64,000 bases of DNA, from NCBI GenBank assembly GCA_934446095.1, contig CAKSDR010000001.1, positions 9,267-73,266 of the forward strand, read 5' to 3'. The translations under genes were made by a program, and so were the position numbers. Source of the stretch: an uncultured Eubacteriales bacterium (GTDB lineage: Bacteria > Bacillota > Clostridia > Oscillospirales > CAG-382). Of the stretch, positions 43,827-52,830 are shown in pieces; the first letter of the stretch is position 1; each line of letters begins with the position of its first letter. A model generated the notes under the pieces. That model worked only from the letters and a program-made list of their open reading frames with translations. It was not told where the DNA came from and did not search any database.

Positions 43827-44669
43827 ATGACATATGAAGAACTGAAAAATACTTCAAAGAAAATTTTGCTTTCCGACGCCGAAAAAAGCGAAGATACGGC
43901 GGCATTTGAAGCGGATACGCTTGTTTTATTTTTTTCGGGCCTTTCAAAAAGCAGGCTTATTTTGGAAAAAAAGACGCAGGCTGAAAACAGCTTTACAGAC
44001 AAAGTGCTTTCTGCCTCGAAAAGTATCGCGCAGGGGATGCCTTTGCAGTATGTAATCTCAGAGTGGGAATTTTTCGGAAACCGGATTTTTTGCGGAAAAG
44101 GCTGCCTTATTCCAAGACCTGAAACCGAACTTCTGGTTGAAAAGGCGATAGAAGAACTGCCGCATGGGGGAAGATTTTTAGACCTTTGCACGGGAAGCGG
44201 ATGTATTTCGACAGCCGTGCTTAATGCGAGAAAAGATAGTTCCTGCGTGTCTGTGGATATATCGGAGGACGCTTTGAAATACGCGGAGAAAAACCGGGAT
44301 TATTATAATCTTAAGAACAGAATGTCGATAGTTTTGTGCGACGCTGCAAAATTTGACCCGGGTGAAAAATTTGATTTGATAATATCAAATCCGCCGTATA
44401 TAAAAAGCGCGGATATCCAAAACCTTGAAAAGTGCGTGCTGCAGGAACCGTTGATTGCGCTTGACGGCGGAAGTGACGGACTTTACTTTTACAAAATGAT
44501 AGTAAAAAAATACGCCGATTTTTTAAAGGATGACGGAAGTTTTTTGTTTGAAATAGGATATGATATATCGGACGGCGTTAAAAATATACTTTGTGAAAAC
44601 GGCTTTTGCGTTGATTTTATGGAAGATTTTCACAAAATTTTAAGAGTTTGCATCGGCAAAAGACAATGA
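43827..44669 (+). CDS. prmC: Release factor glutamine methyltransferase PrmC
   Basis: Methylates the GGQ glutamine of peptide-release factors RF1/RF2 using SAM. 280 residues: N-terminal helical domain (about 1-85) with PLQYVISEWEFFG, RPETELLVE (about 97-105), the SAM site LDLCTGSGCIST (118-129) and the NPPY motif (188-191) that contacts the glutamine. The usual partner gene prfA is not in this window. Confidence 0.94.
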   Translation: MTYEELKNTSKKILLSDAEKSEDTAAFEADTLVLFFSGLSKSRLILEKKTQAENSFTDKVLSASKSIAQGMPLQYVISEWEFFGNRIFCGKGCLIPRPETELLVEKAIEELPHGGRFLDLCTGSGCISTAVLNARKDSSCVSVDISEDALKYAEKNRDYYNLKNRMSIVLCDAAKFDPGEKFDLIISNPPYIKSADIQNLEKCVLQEPLIALDGGSDGLYFYKMIVKKYADFLKDDGSFLFEIGYDISDGVKNILCENGFCVDFMEDFHKILRVCIGKRQ

Positions 44670-44675
44670 ATATAC

Positions 44676-44704
44676 TTGACAAAATGATATTTTAAGATTA
44701 TAAT
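44676..44704 (+). promoter_or_regulatory. Promoter of the thrS T-box transcript
   Basis: TTGACA (44676-44681), 17-nt spacer, TATAAT (44699-44704), a perfect consensus pair that begins within the 3' flank of prmC. Confidence 0.88.
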
Positions 44705-44711
44705 ATCTAAA

Positions 44712-44943
44712 GACGATGAGAAAGATACGATTTGAAAAAACTTGTGCAAAGAGAGAATATCCGCCGGCTGAAAGATATTTCATAAAGATTTTCAAGTTAC
44801 CGCTTTTGAGTCCCGTGCAGGAAATGGCACGGCGCATATCTTGCGTTAAAAGATGAAACGAGAGGCAGTTTGCCGGAAAATCGGGTGGAACCGCGGATTT
44901 GTTTATTCGCCCCGTGAAAGAAAACTTTCACGGGGCTTTTTTG
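44712..44943 (+). promoter_or_regulatory. T-box leader controlling thrS
   Basis: The conserved T-box antiterminator sequence GGGTGGAACCGCGG lies at 44883-44896. A terminator hairpin follows (GCCCCGTGAAAG / CTTTCACGGGGC, 44909-44936) with a T run. Stem I includes a likely ACC threonine specifier at 44799-44801, fitting the downstream gene. Uncharged tRNA-Thr should stabilise the antiterminator and allow thrS expression. The specifier assignment is by position and was not folded. Confidence 0.95.
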
Positions 44944-44973
44944 TTGCAAAATATTTGAAAGAGGGGAATATAT

Positions 44974-46911
44974 ATGAAAAAAATTACTCTTCCTAACGGA
45001 GATATTCTTGAATTTGAGAAAGGCACGGCATTGGAACTTGCGGAAAAAATAAGCGCGGGACTTGCAAGAGCAGCGCTTGCGGTTAAGATTGACGGAAAAA
45101 TGTGCGATCTTTTTACAAATATAGACCATGACTGCAGCGTCGAATTTTTCACGTTTGACAGCACCGAGGGCAGGAAGGTATATAATCATACGGCGTCGCA
45201 TGTGTTGGCGCAGGCTGTAAAGAGATTGTTCCCCGAAGCAAAACTTACAATAGGTCCTGCAATAGAAAACGGTTTTTATTATGATATAGATTCCGAAGTA
45301 AGTTTTAACGCTGAAAATCTTCTGAAGATAGAAGATGAGATGAAAAAAATCATAAAAGAAGATTTAAAAATCGAAAGATTTACACTTGACAAAGACGCCG
45401 CTATGGAATTTATGAAAGACGAACCGTACAAAAGGGAACTTATAAGCGAACTTGCGCCCGGTGAAGAAATATCTTTCTATAAACAGGGTGAGTTTACAGA
45501 CCTTTGCGCAGGACCGCACCTTGTTTCAACCGGCAAAATAAAAGCTGTAAAACTTATGCAGTGTACAGGCGCTTACTGGAGAGGCGATTCAAAAAATAAG
45601 ATGCTTCAGAGAATTTACGGAATTGCTTTCCCGAAACAGTCGATGCTTGACGAATATATAGCAAAGACAGAAGAAGCAAAAAAGAGAGATCATAACAAAC
45701 TCGGCCGCGAACTTGAGTATTTTACAACTGTAGATACGATAGGGCAGGGTCTGCCGGTGCTTTTGCCTAAAGGTGCGCGCACAATACAACTTTTGCAGAG
45801 ATGGGTTGAAGATGTGGAGCAGGCTCACGGATATCTTCTTACAAAAACGCCGCTTTTTGCAAAGAGAGAATTTTTTAAGATTTCCGGCCACTGGGATCAT
45901 TATCTTGACGGAATGTTTATTATGGGAGATCCGTATGACGAAACCAAAGAATGTTTTGCACTTCGTCCTATGACATGTCCTTTCCAATATCAGGTTTTTC
46001 TTAACCGTCAGCGTTCGTACCGCGATCTGCCCATGAGGCTCGGAGAAACTTCAACATTGTTCAGAAACGAAGATTCCGGAGAAATGCACGGACTTATCCG
46101 CGTCCGCCAGTTTACAATTTCCGAAGGACATAACATAGTCCGTCCGGACCAGTTGGAAGAAGAATTCAGAGATTGTCTTGAACTTGCAAAATATTTTCTC
46201 GGTACAGTAGGACTTTTGGAGGACTGTACGTTCAGATTTTCACAGTGGGATCCCAAAAACCCGAACAATAAATACGAAGGAACCGCACAGCAGTGGGATG
46301 AAGCGCAGAGGATTATGGGACAGATACTTGATCATCTCGGAATAAAATATGATATCGGTGTAGACGAGGCGGCTTTCTACGGTCCGAAACTTGATATTCA
46401 GTATAAAAATGTTCACGGCAAGGAAGATACTCTTGTTACAATACAGATAGATATGCTTCTTGCTCAAAGGTTCGGAATGTATTATATAGATGAAAACGGC
46501 GAGAAAAAACTTCCGTATATTCTGCACCGTACATCTCTCGGCTGTTATGAAAGAACGCTTGCATATCTTATTGAAAAATATGCGGGAGCGCTTCCGACCT
46601 GGCTTTCTCCGACGCAGGTTAAAATTCTTCCCATTGGGGAAAATCAACATGAATATGCAAATCATATAAGAGACGAACTTGCAAAAAGCGGACTTCGCTG
46701 TACGGTCGATGACAGAAATGAAAAAATCGGCTATAAGATACGTGAGGCACAACTTGACAAGACCCCTTATATGCTTGTTATAGGAGAAAAGGAACAGACG
46801 GCAAAAACAGTTGCCGTAAGGTCAAGAAAAGGCGGCGATATGGGAGTTATGAGCCTTTGCGAATTTAAAGAAAAAATACTTAAGGAAGTATCGGAAAAAA
46901 CAAATAACTGA
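44974..46911 (+). CDS. thrS: Threonyl-tRNA synthetase
   Basis: Class II synthetase that charges tRNA-Thr. 645 residues, typical. N-terminal TGS domain (about 1-60), editing domain with HTASHVLAQAVKRLF (about 71-85) and the metal-like histidines, core with GARTIQLLQRWVE, RPMTCPFQYQVF (about 331-342), the zinc ligands expected in this class and FRNEDSGEMHGLIRVRQFT (about 364-382), HRTSLGCYERTLAYLIEKYAG (about 517-537); then the anticodon-binding domain from about 545. AAAGAGGGG precedes the ATG. Regulation by the T-box leader is clear. Confidence 0.97.
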   Translation: MKKITLPNGDILEFEKGTALELAEKISAGLARAALAVKIDGKMCDLFTNIDHDCSVEFFTFDSTEGRKVYNHTASHVLAQAVKRLFPEAKLTIGPAIENGFYYDIDSEVSFNAENLLKIEDEMKKIIKEDLKIERFTLDKDAAMEFMKDEPYKRELISELAPGEEISFYKQGEFTDLCAGPHLVSTGKIKAVKLMQCTGAYWRGDSKNKMLQRIYGIAFPKQSMLDEYIAKTEEAKKRDHNKLGRELEYFTTVDTIGQGLPVLLPKGARTIQLLQRWVEDVEQAHGYLLTKTPLFAKREFFKISGHWDHYLDGMFIMGDPYDETKECFALRPMTCPFQYQVFLNRQRSYRDLPMRLGETSTLFRNEDSGEMHGLIRVRQFTISEGHNIVRPDQLEEEFRDCLELAKYFLGTVGLLEDCTFRFSQWDPKNPNNKYEGTAQQWDEAQRIMGQILDHLGIKYDIGVDEAAFYGPKLDIQYKNVHGKEDTLVTIQIDMLLAQRFGMYYIDENGEKKLPYILHRTSLGCYERTLAYLIEKYAGALPTWLSPTQVKILPIGENQHEYANHIRDELAKSGLRCTVDDRNEKIGYKIREAQLDKTPYMLVIGEKEQTAKTVAVRSRKGGDMGVMSLCEFKEKILKEVSEKTNN

Positions 46912-46967
46912 TTTTAAAAAAATAATTTTAAAATCAGGTTGAAAAAAAGTAAAAACTGAGTTAAAAT

Positions 46968-47003
46968 AAAGAGAGCAAAATTATTTGCTCTCTTTGATTT
47001 TTT
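46968..47003 (+). terminator. thrS terminator
   Basis: AAAGAGAGCAAA (46968-46979) pairs with TTTGCTCTCTTT (46984-46995), then GATTTTTT. A perfect 12-bp stem. Confidence 0.88.
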
Positions 47004-47028
47004 GCAAAAATAATCGAATATTGTAAAA

Positions 47029-47056
47029 GACCCTTGAAAACGCTTTCAAAGGTCTA
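47029..47056 (-). terminator. Probable terminator of the Dabb gene
   Basis: On the minus strand AGACCTTTGAAA / TTTCAAGGGTCT form a near-perfect stem (one G-T pair) followed by TTTTAC. It lies about 95 nt past the Dabb stop; the T run is weak. Confidence 0.5.
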
Positions 47057-47150
47057 TTTGTGCTGATATGGTATAAATTTGCAGAAAACTTTGCGGTTTT
47101 GACCGGCTTGCCCGTACCTTTTGCCGCCGACAAAAAAATGCAGGCATATA

Positions 47151-47441
47151 TTAAAGTTCAACATCGACAGCAATGCTTGAAAGCCTTACGCTGTGCATAT
47201 GTTTTTTTACGATATTGCAGTGATAGTCGTTGTTCTGATAACTTGAAAGAGACTCTTTTGAATCAAGCAAAACTTCAAGAATTATATCATAGGAACGGTC
47301 CGAATGAAGAAAATCTATTCCGACTGTGATATCGCGAATTTCAGGCACATTTCCTTTCATTGAAAGAAGAACGTCTTTGGAACGAAGACAGTTTTCAAGA
47401 GAATTATCTTTTAATTTAAAGCATACGACGTGTTTAATCAT
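47151..47441 (-). CDS. Dabb (stress-responsive A/B barrel) domain protein
   Basis: 96 residues beginning MIKHVVCFKLKDNS, with IRDITVGIDFL and the SYDIILEVLLDSKESLSSYQNNDYH middle and a VKKHMHSVRLSSIAVDVEL end, all typical of the small dimeric Dabb fold. Members are often of unknown function or act as small cyclases or stress proteins. GTGGT precedes the ATG. It is a lone minus-strand gene between thrS and mfd. Confidence 0.87.
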   Translation of the reverse strand: MIKHVVCFKLKDNSLENCLRSKDVLLSMKGNVPEIRDITVGIDFLHSDRSYDIILEVLLDSKESLSSYQNNDYHCNIVKKHMHSVRLSSIAVDVEL

Positions 47442-47519
47442 AAAAAACCACCTTTTTATTTAGTATAAATGAATTTTACCATAAAATAATTTTTAAAACA
47501 ATACTTTTCAGGAGTTTAT

Positions 47520-50500
47520 ATGACAGAAATAAAAAATGCAGGCGCGAAACTCATAACGGCGGCCGTTGGAAAAGAAAATGAGTATTTTGACCTTATAGGT
47601 TCGCTTATGAATTATAATATTAAAAATTTCAGACAGCATCCGGCACTTGTTACGGGTCTTTGCGAAACTCCGCTGTGCGCCGTAATTGCCGAAATATGCG
47701 GCAAGAATATTTTTGACGGCACAAATCTTGTTATTGCAAGTGATGAAAAAACATGCATAAAACTTGTCGGAATTCTTGAAACTTTCCTTGAAAACGTGTA
47801 TTTTTTTCCCGAAAAGGATTTTGTGTTTTATAACATATCCGCCTTTTCTCACGAGTGGGAATATGAAAGAATCCGTGTTTTGAGAAAGGTGCTTGAAAAT
47901 AAGGCCGAAATTGTCGTATGCACTCCCAAAGCGGCACTTGAAATACTTGAACCTGTTCATAACATAAAAGGGCAAATCGATATAAAATACGGCGGCGAGA
48001 TGAATTTATATGAACTTGCGGCAGAATTGTGCAATTTTGGATATGTAAGGACGGATACCGTCGAGGGAAAAGGACAGTTTTCAAACAGGGGCGATATTCT
48101 TGATATATATCCTGCAAATTCGGAATATCCTGTCAGAATCGAATTTTTCGGAGATGAAGTTGACAGTATCGGATATTTTGATATTATGACGCAAAGACGG
48201 ACAGAAAATATAAAAGAAATAACAATTATGCCGGCAAGAGAAGTAAGGCTTACTCAGGACGAACAACAAAAATGCATTGAAAGTACGCAAAGACTTATTT
48301 TGCAGGCGGAAAAAAGGCTTGAAAAAGCAGAGAAAAGATCTGCCGATAAATCCGAAATTCTTTTATTAAAGCAAACGCTTGAGAAACTGAACAGTCAAAA
48401 GCAGCAGTTGACGGACGGAACCTTTGCAAATACCGATAAATTTCTGCCGATTCTCAATCCCGAAAAAAAGTGCCTTGCGGATTTTGCCGGCGCCGGAATA
48501 TTTCTTATTGATCATTATAAAATTGACGAGAGCATAAAGGCATATTTATGGCAATTGAACGAGAATGTAACATCGCTTTTGCAGTCAGGCGAAATAGAGC
48601 CGGAATACTGCACATTTGCAAACGACAGGACATATCTGTACTCAAAACTTGAAAAACTTCCGAGCGTGATTTTTGATAATTTTTCTTCAGGATTTGATTT
48701 TGAAATATCGGGATTATATCAGTTTTCCACAAAAAATACAACGCCGTTTGTTCATGGACTTGACGTTTTGTGCGAGGATCTTAAAAATTATATGGGAAGC
48801 GAATATAAAAGCATTATTATATCGCAGAATGTAAAAACTGCCGAAAATTTAAATTCTCTTCTCCTTTCAAACGGCATAAAATCATTTATAGCGCAGACGC
48901 ATGAGGTCGAGAAAAACATTAAAGCAGGGCAGGTATATATTGTGCCCGGCGACGGAAAGGTCAATAAACTGTGCGGATTTGAACTTGTAAAGTCAAAAAT
49001 TGCTTTTATATGCGAAAATTATGAAAATTCTGCCGCAAAGAAAAAAAATTCGGTTTATACTTCCAAAAAGAAAAAAACCGCAGGTCAGAAAATTCTTTCA
49101 TATACAGATCTTAATATAGGCGATTATGTTGTCCATTCCGTTCACGGAATTGCAAGGTATGAAGGAATAAAGACGCTGACTGTCGATAATGTCACAAGGG
49201 ATTACATTACTCTTCAATATGCCGGAAGCGATGTTTTGTACGTTCCGGCAGGACAACTCGACAAAGTTTCAAAATATGCGTCGGGAGAAGCAAATGTAAA
49301 ACTGTCAAGCATGGGTTCCAAAGACTTTATGAAAGCCAAAAGCAGAGCGAAGAAGGCTGCACGCGAAATGGCAAAACAGTTAATAGAACTTTATGCCGAA
49401 AGACAGAGAATAAAGGGGTACGCTTTCTCGCCCGACACCGAATGGCAGAAAGACTTTGAGGAACGATTCGAATATGAAGAAACCGAAGGACAACTTCAGG
49501 CTGTAAGCGAAATAAAGGGCGATATGGAAACAAGCCATCCTATGGACCGGCTTTTGTGCGGAGATGTGGGATTCGGAAAAACCGAAGTGGCGCTCCGCGC
49601 GATATTCAAGTGTGTGACTGACGGCAAGCAGGCCGCAGTTCTTGTGCCAACGACAATACTTGCATGGCAGCACAACCAGACCATCCTTTCAAGAATGAAG
49701 GGTTTCCCGGTAAAGGTTGAAATGCTCTCAAGATTTTGCAAGCCGAAACAGGCAAAAGAGATAATAAAACGGCTTGAAACGGGTGAAACCGATATTGTTA
49801 TAGGCACTCATAAACTTCTGAATAAAAATATTAAATTTCATGACCTTGGACTTTTGGTAATTGACGAGGAACAGAGATTCGGCGTTGCCCACAAAGAACG
49901 GTTAAAAGAAATGTCGCAAAGCGTAGATGTTCTGACGCTTTCCGCAACGCCTATTCCGAGAACATTAAACATGGCAATGGCAGGTATACGCGACATGTCT
50001 GTTCTTGAGGAGGCCCCGCAAAACAGGTACCCGGTTCAGACATATGTTCTTGAATATGACGACCTTATAATATGCGAGGCGATAAAAAAGGAACTGAGAA
50101 GATCGGGACAGGTATTTTACCTATTTAATAAAACGGAAGGAATAGAAGAAAAGGCGGCAAGATTAAGAGAAGAATTTCCGGAGGCTGCAATAAGCGTTGC
50201 TCATGGGAAGATGTCTCAGGAGGAACTGTCGGAAATATGGAAATCCCTTGTAGACGGACAGACGGATATTCTTGTATGCACAACGATAATTGAAACCGGA
50301 GTTGACGTTCCGAATGCAAATACCCTTATTATTGAGGATGCAGACAGGCTCGGACTTTCCCAGCTGCATCAGATAAGAGGGCGCATAGGCAGATCCAGCA
50401 GAAAGGCATACGCTTATATAACATGGAAAAAGAGCGCGAGTCTTTCGGAAATTGCAACAAAAAGACTTGAAGCGCTGCGTGAATTTACCGAGTTTGGTTC

Positions 50501-51110
50501 GGGATATAAAATTGCAATGAGAGATCTTGAAATACGCGGAGCCGGGAATTTGCTTGGCGCCGAGCAGTCGGGACATATGGAAAGCATAGGATATGATTTG
50601 TATATAAAAATACTTGAGCAGGCAGTCCTTTCCGAAAAAGGCGTAAAAACCGAGGAAAAAAAGGATTGCGCAATAGATCTTCGCATGGACGCATTTATTC
50701 CGGAAAAATATATAAAAATGCCGGGAGCAAGAATTGAAATATACAAAAAAATCGCGGCTGTGGACAGCAAGGAAGACGCGGACGATGTAACGGACGAACT
50801 TCAGGACAGGTATGGAAATATTCCAAAGCAGGTTATAAATCTTATAGACATTTCTTATATAAGGTCATGCGCCGAAAAGAGGGGAATTTACAAAATAGAG
50901 CAGCGCGACGGCAAGATTATACTGTATCCGCTCGAGATAAAAAATGATATTACGGCCGACATTACGAAGCATTTCATGGGAAAAGTTCTTTTGACTATGG
51001 GCAAAATGCCGTGCTATAACATAAAACTTTCAAAGAATGATAATGTAAAAGACGTTATTTTTGAAATTTTTGATATAATAGATAAGCACTGTGAAGGTGA
51101 AAATTTATAA
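47520..51110 (+). CDS. mfd: Transcription-repair coupling factor Mfd
   Basis: 1196 residues. Removes RNA polymerase stalled at DNA damage and recruits UvrA. In order: UvrB-homologous region (about 30-330), a linker, the RNA-polymerase-interacting domain (GDYVVHSVHGIARYEGI, about 535-590), then the RecG-like translocase (Walker A GDVGFGKTE near 680; DEEQRFG; SATPIPRTLNMAM; TTIIETGVDVPNANT; QLHQIRGRIGRSSRKAYAY) and the C-terminal TRCF domain. The ATG follows AGGAG. No uvr genes are nearby; pth, a common neighbour, is also absent. Confidence 0.97.
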   Translation: MTEIKNAGAKLITAAVGKENEYFDLIGSLMNYNIKNFRQHPALVTGLCETPLCAVIAEICGKNIFDGTNLVIASDEKTCIKLVGILETFLENVYFFPEKDFVFYNISAFSHEWEYERIRVLRKVLENKAEIVVCTPKAALEILEPVHNIKGQIDIKYGGEMNLYELAAELCNFGYVRTDTVEGKGQFSNRGDILDIYPANSEYPVRIEFFGDEVDSIGYFDIMTQRRTENIKEITIMPAREVRLTQDEQQKCIESTQRLILQAEKRLEKAEKRSADKSEILLLKQTLEKLNSQKQQLTDGTFANTDKFLPILNPEKKCLADFAGAGIFLIDHYKIDESIKAYLWQLNENVTSLLQSGEIEPEYCTFANDRTYLYSKLEKLPSVIFDNFSSGFDFEISGLYQFSTKNTTPFVHGLDVLCEDLKNYMGSEYKSIIISQNVKTAENLNSLLLSNGIKSFIAQTHEVEKNIKAGQVYIVPGDGKVNKLCGFELVKSKIAFICENYENSAAKKKNSVYTSKKKKTAGQKILSYTDLNIGDYVVHSVHGIARYEGIKTLTVDNVTRDYITLQYAGSDVLYVPAGQLDKVSKYASGEANVKLSSMGSKDFMKAKSRAKKAAREMAKQLIELYAERQRIKGYAFSPDTEWQKDFEERFEYEETEGQLQAVSEIKGDMETSHPMDRLLCGDVGFGKTEVALRAIFKCVTDGKQAAVLVPTTILAWQHNQTILSRMKGFPVKVEMLSRFCKPKQAKEIIKRLETGETDIVIGTHKLLNKNIKFHDLGLLVIDEEQRFGVAHKERLKEMSQSVDVLTLSATPIPRTLNMAMAGIRDMSVLEEAPQNRYPVQTYVLEYDDLIICEAIKKELRRSGQVFYLFNKTEGIEEKAARLREEFPEAAISVAHGKMSQEELSEIWKSLVDGQTDILVCTTIIETGVDVPNANTLIIEDADRLGLSQLHQIRGRIGRSSRKAYAYITWKKSASLSEIATKRLEALREFTEFGSGYKIAMRDLEIRGAGNLLGAEQSGHMESIGYDLYIKILEQAVLSEKGVKTEEKKDCAIDLRMDAFIPEKYIKMPGARIEIYKKIAAVDSKEDADDVTDELQDRYGNIPKQVINLIDISYIRSCAEKRGIYKIEQRDGKIILYPLEIKNDITADITKHFMGKVLLTMGKMPCYNIKLSKNDNVKDVIFEIFDIIDKHCEGENL

Positions 51111-51144
51111 AATATTTGCAAAGAAAGCAAATATTTAGTATAAT
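51110..51144 (+). promoter_or_regulatory. Promoter with dyad in front of the PrsA-like gene
   Basis: AAATATTTGC-aaagaaa-GCAAATATTT (51110-51136), a perfect 10-bp inverted repeat, begins in the mfd stop codon. TTGCAA (51116-51121), 17-nt spacer and TATAAT (51139-51144) form a possible promoter whose -35 lies in the left arm. The geometry suits repressor binding. No T run follows, so it is unlikely to be a terminator. Confidence 0.5.
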
Positions 51145-51180
51145 AAAAATATCATAAATATTCACATGGAGAAAACAAAA

Positions 51181-52266
51181 ATGAAAAAAATTCATAAATT
51201 GTCCGCAATGTTTTTAACATTGTGCATGATTTTTTTGTGTTCGTGTTCTCAAAGCCGCGATTATTGTATATACGCGCAGGACAAAAACGGAAAAGCAACT
51301 GTAGGAATGACAGAAGGAATGTATAATTTTTTCTTTTCACAGAAAAAGACAGAGTATCTTACAGTATTAAAATATAATGATAATACCATAACCGAAGATT
51401 CTCCCGAAATTTGGGACAGAGTCGGTGACAACGGAAAAACTTACGGTGAAACTTTCGAGGACCAGATTCTTGAGGACGCAAAATATACGGTTGCGGCATC
51501 TCACATATTGTACGATGTATATGGATATAAACTTCCCGACGCTTATACCGATTATGTGGATAAACTTATACTTAACAATGCCGTGACGGGGTATGGATCA
51601 AAAGACGAATTTTCGGCATATTTGTCAAATTTCGGTACAAGTTATAAGGAATACTGCGATTTGTATTATATGACGGCAAATGTTGACTTATTGAAAGAAC
51701 TTTTATATAACAAAGATTCCGGCGCCGTAAAATTCACTGACGAAGAAAAACGCAGTTTTTTTGCCGAAAATTTCTATACTGTAAATCATATATACATAAA
51801 TACAAATTATGACGCAAAAGCAGACGGCACAAAATATGCCGTGACCGAAGAACAAAAAGCACAAAGAGAAGGTACGGCGAATGAAATTTTCGCAAGACTT
51901 AAGGCGGGCGAGAGTTTTGAAGATATAAAAAATGAGTATAAAGACGATGCATTTGTCAGCGTTTATACGGACAAAACATTTGTAAATAAAAACGGAAGCA
52001 CTGCTTTGTCGCAGCTTGGCGATACTATAAAGACCATGACGCCGGGAGAGATGAAAATGTGCAATACGGCTGTCGGAACGCACATTTTGTTAAGACTTGA
52101 AACTTTGCCGGACGATTACAATACCGATGAAGATTTGGATTCATCAATAATTTCCGGTCTTGCAAATGAGGATTTTAAAAAGTTAATTGAAAAATATAAG
52201 GACGAAATCAAGGTAAATTCAGATTTTACAAACGGACTTAATATTGCAAACGCTCCAATATCATAA
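51181..52266 (+). CDS. PrsA-like lipoprotein with parvulin-type peptidyl-prolyl isomerase domain
   Basis: 361 residues, ATG after GGAG. Lipobox LCSCS gives a lipoprotein signal, with cysteine around residue 22. An N-terminal SurA-like helical region is followed by a PpiC-like stretch (VNHIYINTNYDAKADG, LKAGESFEDIKNEYKDD, LSQLGDTIKTMTPGEMKM, GTHILLRLE; about 200-310). Some of the parvulin residues typical of active isomerases, notably the GDLG-type loop, are changed or missing, so it may act mainly as a chaperone. A prsA-like gene after mfd is common in Clostridia. Confidence 0.82.
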   Translation: MKKIHKLSAMFLTLCMIFLCSCSQSRDYCIYAQDKNGKATVGMTEGMYNFFFSQKKTEYLTVLKYNDNTITEDSPEIWDRVGDNGKTYGETFEDQILEDAKYTVAASHILYDVYGYKLPDAYTDYVDKLILNNAVTGYGSKDEFSAYLSNFGTSYKEYCDLYYMTANVDLLKELLYNKDSGAVKFTDEEKRSFFAENFYTVNHIYINTNYDAKADGTKYAVTEEQKAQREGTANEIFARLKAGESFEDIKNEYKDDAFVSVYTDKTFVNKNGSTALSQLGDTIKTMTPGEMKMCNTAVGTHILLRLETLPDDYNTDEDLDSSIISGLANEDFKKLIEKYKDEIKVNSDFTNGLNIANAPIS

Positions 52267-52281
52267 GAGGGATCGGATAAA

Positions 52282-52830
52282 ATGCAGAATTCAAAAAAGA
52301 AAATAAACGCAGTTTTTATAGGCTTTTTTACAATTATATATTTTTTCAGTATATGTATAATGCCGCGGATACAGATTTCAGTATTTCCGGAGCTGAAGGT
52401 CGGCGCTGATATAATACTCGGTTCGCTTATTTCATTTTCGCTTTTGCGCGGAAGAAAGACCGCATGTATTTTTGCCCTTGTTCTCGGTTTTGCGGTAGAT
52501 ATATATGCAAATCCGTACATGTTTTCTCCGGTTGTGTATTTTTTATGCGCATATCTTGTAAAACCCGCTTCCGCGCCGTTTTCAAAAAAGTCGCCGCTGT
52601 CATGTCTTGTAATTTCTGCACAAGTGCTTTTGATTAAGGAAATGGTAAGCATATTTTATCTTACTGCGGTGCTGCGCGATGTAAAATTTTCACATATATT
52701 GTTAAAAGCCGTGGTTCCGGAATATTTGCTGTGCATTGCCGCAAGTGTTATAATGCTTGTTTTTATGAAAGCCGTGATGGCGGTCTTTAAAATACCTGTA
52801 AAAGGACCTGATACAAGATGGAATCTTTAA
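52282..52830 (+). CDS. MreD-like rod-shape membrane protein
   Basis: 182 residues with five predicted helices. The layout and the ADIILGSLISFSLLRGRKTACIFALVLGFAVDIYANPYM stretch (about 41-79; charged loop RGRK and D in FAVDI) resemble MreD, part of the elongasome that guides peptidoglycan synthesis. mreB and mreC are not nearby, so the call is by similarity of pattern. It overlaps the radical SAM gene by 13 nt. Confidence 0.6.
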   Translation: MQNSKKKINAVFIGFFTIIYFFSICIMPRIQISVFPELKVGADIILGSLISFSLLRGRKTACIFALVLGFAVDIYANPYMFSPVVYFLCAYLVKPASAPFSKKSPLSCLVISAQVLLIKEMVSIFYLTAVLRDVKFSHILLKAVVPEYLLCIAASVIMLVFMKAVMAVFKIPVKGPDTRWNL

